Shown here: positions 48,751-59,516 of the stretch, piece by piece | How the letters are laid out: each line of letters opens with the position of its first letter | Numbering within the stretch: the first letter of the stretch is position 1 | NCBI GenBank assembly: GCA_006503475.1 | Contig: RSEH01000153.1 | Coordinates: 1 to 64,000, forward strand | From: Stentor roeselii | Lineage: Eukaryota > Ciliophora > Heterotrichea > Heterotrichida > Stentoridae | DNA length: 64,000 bases | Direction of reading: 5' to 3' | Position numbers and translations under genes: made by a program | The notes under the pieces: model-generated | The model's input: only the letters and a program-made list of their open reading frames with translations | Databases searched by the model: none | What the model was told of the DNA's origin: nothing

Positions 48751-48935
48751 GAAAATTAGAAAACTCTTTGTCGTAATTATTTTTTTATAAGTCTTTCATC
48801 CAAGTTAAAGAATTAAATCTATTATTAATTAATTATTAAAACAAGCCTTCACCCAAGTTTAAACAACTAAAGTATGGAAATTAGAAATTCTTTGTCGTAA
48901 TTATTTTTTAAAAGTCTTTCACCCAAGATAAAAGC
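48751..48935. repeat. Two-copy imperfect direct repeat, ~60-bp unit
   Basis: A segment beginning GAAAATTAGAAA and containing CTTTGTCGTAATTATTTTT and AAGTCTTTCAtCCAAG occurs at 48751-48810 and again at 48877-48935. A shorter piece of it (CTTCACCCAAG) lies near 48847. It directly follows the ubiquitin-like gene. Confidence 0.85.
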
Positions 48936-49055
48936 GTAGAAAAAATAAAAAATACTTTTTAATTAGTTGTGAAGCAGCTCTGCAAATTCCAATACTTTCT
49001 GCAAGTTTTTGGATTGAGGGCCAACTCATGGTGAATAACAGTTAAATTCATCGGG

Positions 49056-49341
49056 ATGAAGAGAATTTCAAGTATGTTTTATCCTAGAAAAGCAAATTTT
49101 AAATAGACTTCAAATAAAGCGATTTATACAGAATTGCAATGAAACCATCCCCGAAGCTCAGAAGTACTTCAAAGAGTACGAGTCATGTGAAAAGTCTCTG
49201 AAATTAGACACTTTGTCAGCACATGGTCGCAGTCTGAACTTTGATGTCTGCCACAGATTAATTAAGTCGAAGTTCAAGTTATATCGAGGAAACAAAATAG
49301 AAATGCGATCAGAAATCAGAAGAATCATATTTCTAGATTAG
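49056..49341 (+). CDS. Possible small spliced gene (89 aa) or exon of a decayed gene
   Basis: An ATG at 49056, a 16-nt GT...AG intron (GTATGTTTTATCCTAG, 49072-49087) and an open frame to a TAG at 49341 give an 89-residue protein with mixed, coding-like composition (NETIPEAQKYFKEYESCEKS; LSAHGRSLNFDVCHRL). Flanking DNA also looks coding-like: QFGKSYELCLCHQDFMVI in a frame after 49345, and EAALQIPILSASFWIEG before 49045. A larger gene now in pieces is therefore equally possible. No family recognised. Confidence 0.35.
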
Positions 49342-49887
49342 TTTATTATTATTATCAATTTGGAAAATCTTATGAATTGTGTCTCTGCCATCAGGACTTC
49401 ATGGTGATAACTGCCTTGGCACCTTTGCTTTACATGAAGCACTTCAATGGTGTTAGGATATTTGATAATAATAGTTAGATATTTTAAATAAGAAGAAGGT
49501 AATTTTAAATTAAAATTCTGTGGTATATACTCATATTATAGATCAATTGAAAAAATAATTTAATTAATGATTTTCATTATAATTAATATCAGCAAGTGAT
49601 GAATATAAAGTAATTTAGTCTTAAATCTTTAATGTTTTATTATTTTATCAAGAAGAATATTATTACTATCTCTAAACTAAAAAACCTTTAATTAAACTTT
49701 ATGAAAAGTTAGCTTAATTTTTATAAGTACTATATGAAACTATTCTTTAATTTTCAAATCAAAATCAAGGCATTTATTTACAGAAATTTAAATTCAAACT
49801 TTCTTACTTCTTCTATCAATTATCTTAATTTCGAAAGTAAAAAACGATGCTGCTATTAAAATTTATACCTATATAAGTCTAAAAAAA
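49342..49887. other. AT-rich spacer 5' of the STAND gene
   Basis: 546 bp. The first 130 bp read as coding-like remnant. The rest is very AT-rich, and TATATAAG lies at 49870-49877, ten bases before the ATG of the STAND gene. Confidence 0.4.
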
Positions 49888-52800
49888 ATGGAATATGAGA
49901 CTCTTTCTTTTGAAGTTCCTTTCCTCTACCAAATCTCATTATTCAGCAACCAAAACGAAGTGATCTGTGAAATTTCACTCTTCCAATCATCTCACTTTTC
50001 AATCATCACTGACCTGAGTCCAAAAATCCTGAACTACTTGAAATCCCTTCCAAAGTCGCTTTTATCAAAACTCATTCAAATCTCTCCAGACTTCTCAAAA
50101 ATGATCATAAATCAAGGTCTTCAAGGTGGAGGTATCTGCATATGTTCCAGAAAGAAAACAGCTCCATTAGAATTAAAACAAATCTTTAATGAGATAATTG
50201 AAAGAAAAATAAAAGATCAAGTTTCATTAAACAATGAAAAATCTCTGGAATTTTCTAAAAGATTCTCTGATTCATTGAAAAATCTTACGATTTCTGAAAG
50301 AGATTTGATTGAATTATCGAAAATACCTGCTAAAGATGTTCATTACTGTTTCGAAGTTCTGTTTAGACTTACTGAAAACTTTGGAGTTATTCAGTTTAGT
50401 GATAAATATAATAGAGATCGACGAGCTCTCGCTGTTGATATAGCCAGAAAGTTGTTATTTTATGGAAATTTATATTTTTCTGTTGATTCTACTTGCATAG
50501 GAAACTATTACAAGCAAATGGATAGTTTAACAAAAATACTGATTCAACTCGAGAAAAATCTGAAAAGTTATAAATTAGAAACTTTTGATAGTTTCACTTT
50601 AATATCAATAAAAGGATTGATATCTGTTTCTCGAAGACCTAGAATTATTTCTGAGTTTTGGGAAAATTTTTTATATAAAAATAAAAATTTTGCATATCTT
50701 ATGTATTTACATGAAATAGAGAGTCAAGAAGAATACATTGTAGACAATCACGAAACTTTTAGCACGCTATTCAATTTATCGTCCACTTCATCTATTTATT
50801 ACTTCATCTATATTGATCTACTTGATGCTTATATCCAAGGGTCACACGATGATAAAGCCTTCATCAGCTCAGTCTTACAAAATGACCTCGAAAGATTAAA
50901 TTCCTTGAATCCAAAATCTTCTTTCGAAATCCAGTCAATTTTCTTTAATTTCGCTTCAAAATGCATTTTAAATGATAGAGTTACCAAAGATTTTGTGAAT
51001 CAACTATTATCTTCCTTAGAAATAATGAAAAACTGCGTCGAAGAGGGGATTTTAGAAATAGTTGTAAATTCTTTAAGGATTTTAAGAGGTGTAGAAGACT
51101 CAGAAGTTAGAAAAAGGGTGAATGAAATTAACGAAGATATAAAAAATCTTCCATTAAAATCTGAAATCAAGGAATTGGCCTCTTTGCCTTTCAGCAGTCT
51201 TTTCAAGGAAGTTAAGTCAAAGTTTTTAATTGAACAGAAAACATTTTTCGGAAAGTTTTTGAGATGTTTAGATTTGGAAAAGTTAACAAAAGGATTTGAT
51301 TCAAATAATTCAATTGTTTTAGCTGGATTAACTGGAATGGGAAAGACTAGGCTCGCTATTGAGTATGCTAATCGATTTGAGCATAAATATGACTACATTA
51401 CTTATTTTAATTGTGAGAATAAAGCAACTTTTGAAGTTTATGTAAGACTTTTTGCTAAGATTTTATGTGACTATAATGGAAAATATGATTCTACTAAGGA
51501 ACATTTAATTAATCGATTAAGGAAAGAAAGAAAGGTTTTAAATATATTTGCTGGCTGCAAAAACCGAGAAATTTTTCAAGACTTCCTACTTCCTGAGTTT
51601 CACAATATAATCATTTTCAATCAAGAGCACCCAAAAGACGTTTCCATTTTAAAAATCTCAAAACTTCAAGAAGAACAATCTCTTCATCTAATCCAAGAAC
51701 TGATAAAAGTCCCAATATCTCCTGAAGGTCTAAAAAAATTATTGAATATAATCGATGGCTGGCCTCTAGCAGCGAATATCATGATAGCCTATCTAAAAAA
51801 CGATGAAAAACTAACTGACCAAGGTATAGAAGAGCTTAATTTTGATAAGTTAGACCTTGTTTCTATTTTAGAAATGATCTCAAAATTGATGAGAAAACTA
51901 AAAAAATCCAGTGAAATACTTTTAGGACTGATTTCTTTTTGTAACCCTGCCCGAATCCCTCGAAAGATGCTTGAAAAGGCATTCGAAGAATCCCTTGATA
52001 GCAACAATGACTGGTGGGTTGCAGTGTCTGAACTTGAAAAATTTTATATTGTTGAGTCAAGCAGAGACCATTTCGACATTCAGAATACGATTTATCTGGC
52101 ATTGACTGAATACCGTAAACCGGAATATTCGAAAAATCTGCTGAAATATATTGATGAGAAATTTCAAATTTCACTTGGACTTTCAGAGGATCCTGAATTC
52201 AAAGAAATGATTCCTCAGATTTTTTCTATTCTGGATAAGCATGAAGGCCTTGATATGGTTAAAGTGAAAGTAGCTTTGATGATTAGTCTTGCTCTTATAA
52301 AAATTACTGAACACCAAGAATATATTAAAATTTTATGTAATGAGGTGAAAGGAATACTTGAAAATACTGAAGAAAATAAAGAGTCTTTAAATTTTTATTT
52401 TTTTCTTGGTTTTTTGTATTATAAAGTAAAAGATTTTAAAAATGCTTGCGAATGTCTAATTGTTTCTAATAGAATCCCTGATGATGAAATGACAGATGAG
52501 CATAAAATTTTAAGAGATCTGAAATTAGCAAAGATTTATTTAAAAATTAACAAAAATAATGAAGCACTTAAATTTTTAGAGAGGATGCTTAAGCTACTAA
52601 AAAAAGACAAACAAAAGAACAAAGTCAAGTATTTTAAGTACTTAGAAATTTCAGCTGATTTATTTAAAGATTTAAAAAAAAACTATAAGAAGGCTTGTGA
52701 TGATTATCAAGAAATTTTGAATGAAAATGAGAATTGTGATCAGGTTGAAGTGAATTTTAAATTAGCTCAGTGCTTTCAGTTACAAGGAATATTTAATAGT

Positions 52801-53760
52801 GCTATTAGTACTCTTGATGATATTTCTGACTCTAGGATACTCACTTCAGCTAACAGGAGATATTTGGAAATTAACCTTATGTATGCAGAACTTTATGAAA
52901 ATACAAAAAATTATCGACTTGCAGTATATTATTTAGAAACTGCACTAAAATTTGATAGTACTTTGAAAAGTAAAGGACTACTTCTAAGAATTTCTCATAT
53001 TGCAGAAAAAGGTGGAATGGTTAATGATGCTATTTTTTATATGAGACAGCATATTGAATCCAATAATCTTCAAAAAGATACAGAATTGCTGAGAGAACTT
53101 GTGAATCTTTATGAAAAAAATCAAGATCATCAAAGTTCAATTAAAACTTTAGAAAATTTGATTGAGATTAAAGAGGAATCTTTAGGACTTTATAATCATG
53201 AAATGAGTAGCTTAAACCGTGAACTTTCAGCAAAATTCAACATCTTAAACAAAAAGCAACAAGAATTAATTTACTTAGAAAAATCTCTCAAAATAAACAA
53301 AGAGTTACAAAATGAACTAGGAAAAGCCGATGACTTAGAAAAAATCGGCATCATTCACTTCGATGATTATAAAAACTCTCTAAATGAAAGTTCAATATCA
53401 AAAGCTCTTGAATCTTTTCAAGAGTGTTTAATTATCAAAGAAAATATTCAAGGAACTGATGAAATTGAAATATTTCGAGTTATTAACTACATCGCTTCGA
53501 TTTATACTCATCGAAGACTTTTTGATAAGGTTGTCAACTGCTTGAAAAGGTTCGAAGTTGATGATTCGAGATTTTTAGATTTCGAAGATCCGGTCGTTGG
53601 AGATATTTTCTATGGTTTAGGATTTGCTTATAGAAAACTTAACAGAAATCATCGATCTAAACAAAATTTCTTGAGGTTTGTTAACTGGAGAAGAAAATTT
53701 CATGGAAGTGAAGATAGGATTGCATTTGAAGTTGAAAAAAATATAGATGAGTTGAATTAG
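49888..53760 (+). CDS. STAND/NB-ARC NTPase with TPR-repeat C-terminus (1290 aa)
   Basis: Single long frame. Residues 1-450: helical N-terminal region with no family I recognise. The NTPase core follows: Walker A GLTGMGKT at 480-487, then an FNCENK strand. The expected Walker B place (RKVLNIFAGCKNREIF) lacks the usual Asp pair. Then come sensor-like IIIFNQEH, the LSKLxEEQSLHLIQEL helix typical of NB-ARC ARC1, and GWPLAANIMI equivalent to the GLPLA motif. A winged-helix-like segment follows to about 760. Residues about 800-1290 are TPR-type helical pairs (FFLGFLYYKVKDFKNACE; AQCFQLQGIFNSAISTLDD; AELYENTKNYRLAVYYLE). Such proteins act as ligand-gated oligomerising switches in plant, animal, fungal and bacterial defence and death pathways; the role in this ciliate is unknown. 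Confidence 0.82.
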   Translation: MEYETLSFEVPFLYQISLFSNQNEVICEISLFQSSHFSIITDLSPKILNYLKSLPKSLLSKLIQISPDFSKMIINQGLQGGGICICSRKKTAPLELKQIFNEIIERKIKDQVSLNNEKSLEFSKRFSDSLKNLTISERDLIELSKIPAKDVHYCFEVLFRLTENFGVIQFSDKYNRDRRALAVDIARKLLFYGNLYFSVDSTCIGNYYKQMDSLTKILIQLEKNLKSYKLETFDSFTLISIKGLISVSRRPRIISEFWENFLYKNKNFAYLMYLHEIESQEEYIVDNHETFSTLFNLSSTSSIYYFIYIDLLDAYIQGSHDDKAFISSVLQNDLERLNSLNPKSSFEIQSIFFNFASKCILNDRVTKDFVNQLLSSLEIMKNCVEEGILEIVVNSLRILRGVEDSEVRKRVNEINEDIKNLPLKSEIKELASLPFSSLFKEVKSKFLIEQKTFFGKFLRCLDLEKLTKGFDSNNSIVLAGLTGMGKTRLAIEYANRFEHKYDYITYFNCENKATFEVYVRLFAKILCDYNGKYDSTKEHLINRLRKERKVLNIFAGCKNREIFQDFLLPEFHNIIIFNQEHPKDVSILKISKLQEEQSLHLIQELIKVPISPEGLKKLLNIIDGWPLAANIMIAYLKNDEKLTDQGIEELNFDKLDLVSILEMISKLMRKLKKSSEILLGLISFCNPARIPRKMLEKAFEESLDSNNDWWVAVSELEKFYIVESSRDHFDIQNTIYLALTEYRKPEYSKNLLKYIDEKFQISLGLSEDPEFKEMIPQIFSILDKHEGLDMVKVKVALMISLALIKITEHQEYIKILCNEVKGILENTEENKESLNFYFFLGFLYYKVKDFKNACECLIVSNRIPDDEMTDEHKILRDLKLAKIYLKINKNNEALKFLERMLKLLKKDKQKNKVKYFKYLEISADLFKDLKKNYKKACDDYQEILNENENCDQVEVNFKLAQCFQLQGIFNSAISTLDDISDSRILTSANRRYLEINLMYAELYENTKNYRLAVYYLETALKFDSTLKSKGLLLRISHIAEKGGMVNDAIFYMRQHIESNNLQKDTELLRELVNLYEKNQDHQSSIKTLENLIEIKEESLGLYNHEMSSLNRELSAKFNILNKKQQELIYLEKSLKINKELQNELGKADDLEKIGIIHFDDYKNSLNESSISKALESFQECLIIKENIQGTDEIEIFRVINYIASIYTHRRLFDKVVNCLKRFEVDDSRFLDFEDPVVGDIFYGLGFAYRKLNRNHRSKQNFLRFVNWRRKFHGSEDRIAFEVEKNIDELN

Positions 53761-54388
53761 ATTAAATATTTTTAGTTAAATTTTCATAGAAAATTAATTT
53801 TTCGTGTTAGATTAACTAGATTGTATCTATAGACAGAGATTTAAATATTAGAGCTATTTTTTCAATTCAATATTATAAAGAAAATCTTAGGATGTGATTA
53901 AGTGTTGATTAGGCTGTGAATATTATTTATTTAAATTGAAATCAGTACTACTATTGAATATATTTCAATGCTAATTGAAAATATCAAAAGCATTTACCTA
54001 AAATATCCTACGTAAATAAACCAAATAATACTATATCTAAATTTCACTTTGCAAGATTTGAATAAATGTAAGTTAAAGTTATCAGATATGTATAAGCTGT
54101 TCGTAACAATTCATATAATCTAAAAATTATAACTTAAAGATAAAAATCTCAATCCTGGTCAAGATAATTAAGTTAAGACCTAGCTTTATTGATAAATAAA
54201 AGATTCTTTCAATACTAAAAGTTCTTTCTAATCTAAACATTTTAAATCAAAAGCCTCCCTTAAACTTGACTTCTAATACCCCATAATCATTATAAACCCT
54301 TATTTTCAACCTGAAATCAGATTAAGACCAATCCAAACAATAACTCTATAAAAATTTCTAAAAAATCAGTCATAATTAAATTTCCATA
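53761..54388. other. AT-rich spacer
   Basis: 628 bp between two plus-strand genes; expected to hold the DOP1-like gene promoter. Nothing else recognised. Confidence 0.4.
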
Positions 54389-57300
54389 ATGTTTTTTAGG
54401 AATGAAAACTCGTTTCCCAAGAAAGTCTTAGACCGCCTGCAAACCTTTTCAAACGACTTCAACAGTTGGGAATGGACCGATTTAGTATTCTGGGCCCAAG
54501 AATTCAAGTCCGCGCTCGAAAAGCACTCAGATCAAGAGCTTCCAATCGCTCTGCTAATGAATCTATTCAAGACCCTATCAGTCTGTTTTCGTTCCGAACT
54601 TGCAGAAGGAGTCCAACAAAAGTTATTCGATATTTTCTCTCTTCTTTCAACCAGCCCTTCATCAAGCCAACAAAAGTTAGTATCAATGATTTTAGTCTCT
54701 TTCTTCGAAGTAGCATCCAAAGAAATCCAGTTAAAAATAATAGACCTTCTAGAAAAGCTTTGCATAGACATAAAAAAATTCCCAGTAGACAGTATTTTAG
54801 CAGGTCTTTTCAAAGGAGTCGATGAAAAAGGAGAGGTCTTCGAAAAGGTAAAAAATCTTGCTTGTCACTTTTTAAGTAAAAATGAAATTCGTGCAAGTTC
54901 TGCCTTGTGGCGAGTGACAATCAGTTCAAGTAACAAGATGCCGTCTTTAGTAGTGCTTAAATCATTGAAACTTTCTCAAAGTACTGAAAATGAAGCTCTT
55001 GCGATGACAGGACTTTGTGCAGGTCTTTCAGATACAAGTTTAAGAGTCCAACGTCTTTCGCTTGACCTGGTGAAAGTTTACTTCCCTTTGTTAAGTCTTG
55101 ATGTGAGAAGAGAAGATAAACTTGTGTTACTTAAAAAAGCTTTGATTATTAGTGACCAGAGAGAACAAACTGTTTTGAGAAGGGTCTGGGAATGGGTCTT
55201 TCCTCATGATATGAATGATGAAATCGACTCGATTAGTCTTGTTTGTGATGCTTTTTTTGAAATTAGAAATGAAATCAATGATAAGGGATTAGTTGTTAGA
55301 ATCGCTGATTTAATTTGTGGATGTGAATTTGGACTTAAGATCTTTGAAAGGATTTGCATTGAACTTATTATTTTTATGGTTTTTGTTGAACAGGAGTCGA
55401 AAGATCTGAAAAATTTTGTGAAAACTGTTGAGGAGTTTAAATTTGTTTTAGTTGAAAAAGTTATGGAATCTGTTGAGGATTTCTTGCAGATGAGTGAAGA
55501 ACTTGGCTATTCTATGATTGAATTTGTGGTTTTTCATAGATTGCAAAATGGGACTTTTGCTTTTGGAATATTTGAACAACTTATTAATTCGATTGAGTTC
55601 CTTGAAAATAAAGAGAAACTTTTTGACTTGCTTGTAAAATTAAGTCTTTATGTGAACTCTATTCCATCTTTTGAAAAGTTTTCATCAACTGTAATCCACT
55701 ACTTAACAAAAAAAAACGATTCAAACCTCCAGAAAAAAATCATCGAAATCGTAAAAACCTTCGAAAGCAACAATCTAGACGTTCCCACATTCCTTCAAGA
55801 GATAAAAAAAAAAGTAAAAATCAACAAAGACACCGAAAAATACAAACTCCTCGATTTTTTCTCAAACTTCTTCAACCCTCCAGTATCATTGATAGAAATG
55901 CAATTCATCTGGAAGAAGCTTCTAACAAAAGAAGAAATTTTCCATCTAATAATAAAGATCTCTAAAAAAAACAAAACACTTTCAAACAGTGGCTTACTAG
56001 AACTAATAACTAAAGGAAGAATAGGTTTCCAATCTTTCTTAAAGTTCTGGGACAGGGCATCAAGTGAAGAGATAATCGAAACAATATCAAGCGACGTGGT
56101 CTGCGTAATAATCAGTCTTATTGACGAGCACGAGGACCTAAGACCCTGGATCCACTCATTAGACAACAAAGCCTTCATCATAATCGACCTTCTTCTCGTT
56201 TATCTCTTAGACCCAGTCACAGTGCGAGTCCCAGCAAACCGAATCTTCATCTACGCCAACCTCTTCGACAAGTACAGCCTAATCCAAAAGCTAGAAAAAC
56301 TGAAAGTTTTTCTATCAAACATCAGCCCTTTCGCAATAAACTCACTTTTACAGGTTCAAACACAGTCAAGACTTAGAAGTTTCCTTAGTTCTCATAAGTT
56401 AACAGCGGAAACTTACATGCAAGGACTGGTGAAAACTTTAGTTTTGTTTTTAGTCACCCAGCCTTTTGATGAGTTGACTTTACTTTCTTGTAATTGTCTT
56501 GAAATGGTATCGAAAAGTCTTCCTCAGAACTTGACTTTTCATTTGGTTCGAGGAGGGGTTAGAAGTTTAGAGCATTTAATTGCGCAGAATAATTATTTGA
56601 TGCAGATTTCGATTATGACTCTTATTTCACCTTTGTTGAATAGACTTTGTGATGAAGATTATAGAAGACTTTATCAGAGGAGGGTGTTTACAAGCTGCTT
56701 ACTTGAAGGGTGCTTCTCGAAGGAAGCGATTATTAGGAGGCAGTGGAGAGATACTATTTTAAAAACTCTTGAAATGGTCTGTAATTATTCAACACCTGAG
56801 GCTTTTGCATTGTACTTTGAGCCTTTGATTAAAGGGATCAGTTATCATCTTGTCACTTTTAAAGATACTTCTTTGATTTCAACTTTATCGCAAATAATCA
56901 AAAGTGTTTTTCGCTCTAAGATCTCTTCTACTGTCTTTTCTTTAAACTTCCTGGAAAGTTGTATTAAAATCTCTGCTGATTTCCTTGTCATCGCTGGAAA
57001 CTCTTATCATGAAAAACATCCAACTGAAAAAATCAAGAAAATTTTCATGAATTTCACGAAAATGTTTCCACAGGACCTGATTGAATCATTTATTTCGATT
57101 TGGAGTAAATATTGTCAAGGAAAACAAGAGTTTATCAGTGTTTTGCTAGTTTTAGTTCATCAGTTTCGCATGACTTTAGAAGAGTTTTTAAGATATTTGC
57201 TGAAAACAGTGACAAAAGAGCATAAAAATAATAAAGAAATTCAAGTTTTCATCACTTTTTTAATTTACAAGCTTTTTTTACAGACCTCGATTGTCGAAGG

Positions 57301-58618
57301 ATTCGTTTCAGATTTTAATGAACTTTGGACTTTGACATTAGAAGTTCTAAATGAACTGCTCAAGTCAGCTCATAGTGAAGTTCCAGCTTTGATATTAAAA
57401 ATTCTTTCTTTTATTTCAATGGAGAGCGAGAAATTTTACAGTACTTCAACTCGAACTCATAAAAAAGTTCTGAAAGAATTAGTAGGAAAGTTATTTGAAA
57501 GCATTTTTTCCAATATTTTCCAGATGAAAAAACAATGCATCACTCTTCCATACCCAAATTTTCAAGATGAAGGTGAAATTCACGAACTTTGTTTGAGTTA
57601 CATGATTCAACATGCTTATGAAGTGACTTTATTTGTCTGCATCAATGACAAAAGCCAGTCAGTTTTATTTCTATCGAACTGTTGCTTGAACCTTCTTTTT
57701 AACCTGCCTTCTGCAAAATACGGAAAAAAACAAGCCATTTGTTTTATCGCCTCAGTCCTCACTTATTCAGACCTCGATATCACTGAAAAAGTCAGAAAAC
57801 AAGTCATTGACATGATTTTCAGTGAAAATTTCATCAAAAGTTCTTCTGAGTGTTTTCATGAGTTTTCTTTCATTGTTGGACAAACCTTGAAAAATCCGTC
57901 AGCTCTTCATGAAACCTTTGAAAGAACGACTCAGGAATTCAGGGAGTCCTGGTTTTTTATCAAGAGGAAATCTTTAGAAACTGAAAAAAAACAACTGGCT
58001 AGAACTTGTTTTTTGTTTTATTCTTCTGAATGGGGGGAAAAGTCTAAAATGATTCAAATGATGCAGAGTTACTTGGAAAGCTGTCTTAATGAAAAAGGAC
58101 TTTTTAGGTATTTTTGTGTTTTACTTAAAATCGCTTTTGTGAAGATGAATTTAAACGATTTTCAACTGATTTGGAATCGATTTGTTAGGAAAATTGTGGT
58201 TCTTTGTCTTCAGGTCTTTGAAGATCCTGATGATTTTTCTGCTGTTCTTGATTGTTTGAGGCTTATTGAGTTTTTTTTCTGTGTAGAATTTGAAGAAATT
58301 TCTAGAATTTTGTATCTTTTTTTACCTGATTTGAATGGAAAAAGAACTGAAGGAAATTTTGAACCGGTTTTACTTAAAAGGTTCTTCAAGGACCCTGAAA
58401 GAGTGAAAAGTCTTGATGAATGCAATTTTGATTTAAAAGTTTGCAAAAGTTTTGTTACAGGTTTTGAAGATGTCGATAATTTCAATGATTTAGAAAAAAT
58501 TGTAGTATCTTTCGTAATTGTCTGGAAAATTCACTCGATTCAGCCTCCAGGACATTCAGTGAGTGATGTTTTCGAGCAAATCGAGAGAGAACTGCAGAGT
58601 CTTTTCATCAATATTTGA
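54389..58618 (+). CDS. DOP1: DOP1/Dopey-like endosome-Golgi trafficking protein (1409 aa)
   Basis: Identified from the N-terminal block (LQTFSNDFNSWEWTDLVFWA, then PIALLMNLFKTLSVCFRSELAEGVQQKLFDIFSLL), which follows the Dopey N-terminal pattern of a WTDLI segment, K-LAQCL-like helices and GVH-K-LE-Y. The rest is alpha-helical with HEAT-like periodicity and a conserved-looking C-terminal third. In yeast and animals DOP1 works with MON2 at the trans-Golgi/endosome in membrane recycling. Length is shorter than animal Dopey (over 2000) and close to fungal or protist forms. It terminates with TGA, one of the proofs that TGA is a stop here. Confidence 0.7.
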   Translation: MFFRNENSFPKKVLDRLQTFSNDFNSWEWTDLVFWAQEFKSALEKHSDQELPIALLMNLFKTLSVCFRSELAEGVQQKLFDIFSLLSTSPSSSQQKLVSMILVSFFEVASKEIQLKIIDLLEKLCIDIKKFPVDSILAGLFKGVDEKGEVFEKVKNLACHFLSKNEIRASSALWRVTISSSNKMPSLVVLKSLKLSQSTENEALAMTGLCAGLSDTSLRVQRLSLDLVKVYFPLLSLDVRREDKLVLLKKALIISDQREQTVLRRVWEWVFPHDMNDEIDSISLVCDAFFEIRNEINDKGLVVRIADLICGCEFGLKIFERICIELIIFMVFVEQESKDLKNFVKTVEEFKFVLVEKVMESVEDFLQMSEELGYSMIEFVVFHRLQNGTFAFGIFEQLINSIEFLENKEKLFDLLVKLSLYVNSIPSFEKFSSTVIHYLTKKNDSNLQKKIIEIVKTFESNNLDVPTFLQEIKKKVKINKDTEKYKLLDFFSNFFNPPVSLIEMQFIWKKLLTKEEIFHLIIKISKKNKTLSNSGLLELITKGRIGFQSFLKFWDRASSEEIIETISSDVVCVIISLIDEHEDLRPWIHSLDNKAFIIIDLLLVYLLDPVTVRVPANRIFIYANLFDKYSLIQKLEKLKVFLSNISPFAINSLLQVQTQSRLRSFLSSHKLTAETYMQGLVKTLVLFLVTQPFDELTLLSCNCLEMVSKSLPQNLTFHLVRGGVRSLEHLIAQNNYLMQISIMTLISPLLNRLCDEDYRRLYQRRVFTSCLLEGCFSKEAIIRRQWRDTILKTLEMVCNYSTPEAFALYFEPLIKGISYHLVTFKDTSLISTLSQIIKSVFRSKISSTVFSLNFLESCIKISADFLVIAGNSYHEKHPTEKIKKIFMNFTKMFPQDLIESFISIWSKYCQGKQEFISVLLVLVHQFRMTLEEFLRYLLKTVTKEHKNNKEIQVFITFLIYKLFLQTSIVEGFVSDFNELWTLTLEVLNELLKSAHSEVPALILKILSFISMESEKFYSTSTRTHKKVLKELVGKLFESIFSNIFQMKKQCITLPYPNFQDEGEIHELCLSYMIQHAYEVTLFVCINDKSQSVLFLSNCCLNLLFNLPSAKYGKKQAICFIASVLTYSDLDITEKVRKQVIDMIFSENFIKSSSECFHEFSFIVGQTLKNPSALHETFERTTQEFRESWFFIKRKSLETEKKQLARTCFLFYSSEWGEKSKMIQMMQSYLESCLNEKGLFRYFCVLLKIAFVKMNLNDFQLIWNRFVRKIVVLCLQVFEDPDDFSAVLDCLRLIEFFFCVEFEEISRILYLFLPDLNGKRTEGNFEPVLLKRFFKDPERVKSLDECNFDLKVCKSFVTGFEDVDNFNDLEKIVVSFVIVWKIHSIQPPGHSVSDVFEQIERELQSLFINI

Positions 58619-58700
58619 TATCAAGTATTTAATAAATCAAAATTTCTAATCTTTCCATATATTTAAATAAATCTCTTAAAAAAGACCATTCCATACTAAC

Positions 58701-59516
58701 TTAACCTACCTTCTGAAAGATGCACCAATACTTCTTCCCCAAATTCCTCGTCACTTTCTTCCCTTCTTCCGTATCACTTAAAATAACCTGCAAACAAGGG
58801 TCCTTCAAGTTTTCCTCCTCATCAACAGCAACCAAAGTCTTACACTCAGAAAGTTGCTGTAAGTGCCATTCATGTAATTGAAAAACATCAGTAATAGCAT
58901 AAATCTTCCCTCCTGGTTTCAACAAATAACAATAATCCATAATCAATGCTTTATTCACTATCCTTCTACGATAATGCGATTTCTTGAAATTCGGGTCAGG
59001 AAAGCAGAAAAAAAGTTTTTCAAGAGATTCTTTTCCACAAAAATTCGGCAAATTTTTCATCGCATTGGTCCTGACAACAGAAATGTTTAAAAACTGTTTT
59101 TTTCTTACTTTTCCTGGATTTTCTTGTCTTGTAGCGCAGATTTTTTTCGCAACGTAGTTGACTAGCTTGTTTCTTATTTCCATTCCTAGGATTCGAGAGG
59201 ATGGAAATAAAGGACTCAACCCGAATAACAGTCCTCCGAAGCCACAGCCTACGTCGATGATGCTTGGTTGGACTGTTTGTGTTGAAAGGACTGATGATGA
59301 AAAGGCGAATGGGTGCTCTTCGGCTGATTTTTTTTTACTGTTGCAGAAAATTCGCAAATTATTCCCGAATTGCTGGTCCCAGTTTATGTGTTGAGAGGAG
59401 ATGGGACTGCCTGGGGATTACTAGGAAAAGGATATGTTGTTGAATGGGTTACAATGAGCTCTTGCTCGGAATTCGGATTTTTTTGGTTGAAGACGCTTTT
59501 TGGGAAGTTCTTCCAT
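58701..59516 (-). CDS. TRM8: tRNA (guanine-N7)-methyltransferase catalytic subunit (266 aa, one 15-nt intron)
   Basis: Exon 1 runs from ATG 59516 to 59422 (MEELPKKRLQPKKS, RARAHCNPFNNISFS), then a 15-nt intron, then YPISSQHINWDQQF and the body. Family motifs: DVGCGFGGLLFGLSPLFP with GMEIR (SAM binding), RTNAMKNLPN, FPDPNFKKSHYRRR, ITDVFQLHEW and SDTEEGKKVTRNLGK. The N-terminal RAHCNP and YP-W elements, found only after splicing, match METTL1/TRM8 exactly in order. It forms m7G46 in tRNA variable loops with a WD-repeat partner (WDR4/TRM82), not in this window. Tail to tail with the DOP1-like gene. Confidence 0.93.
59407..59421 (-). other. 15-nt intron
   Basis: GTAATCCCCAGGCAG on the minus strand. 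Splicing creates the codon TAT and the family motif SYPISSQHINWDQQF. Confidence 0.92.
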
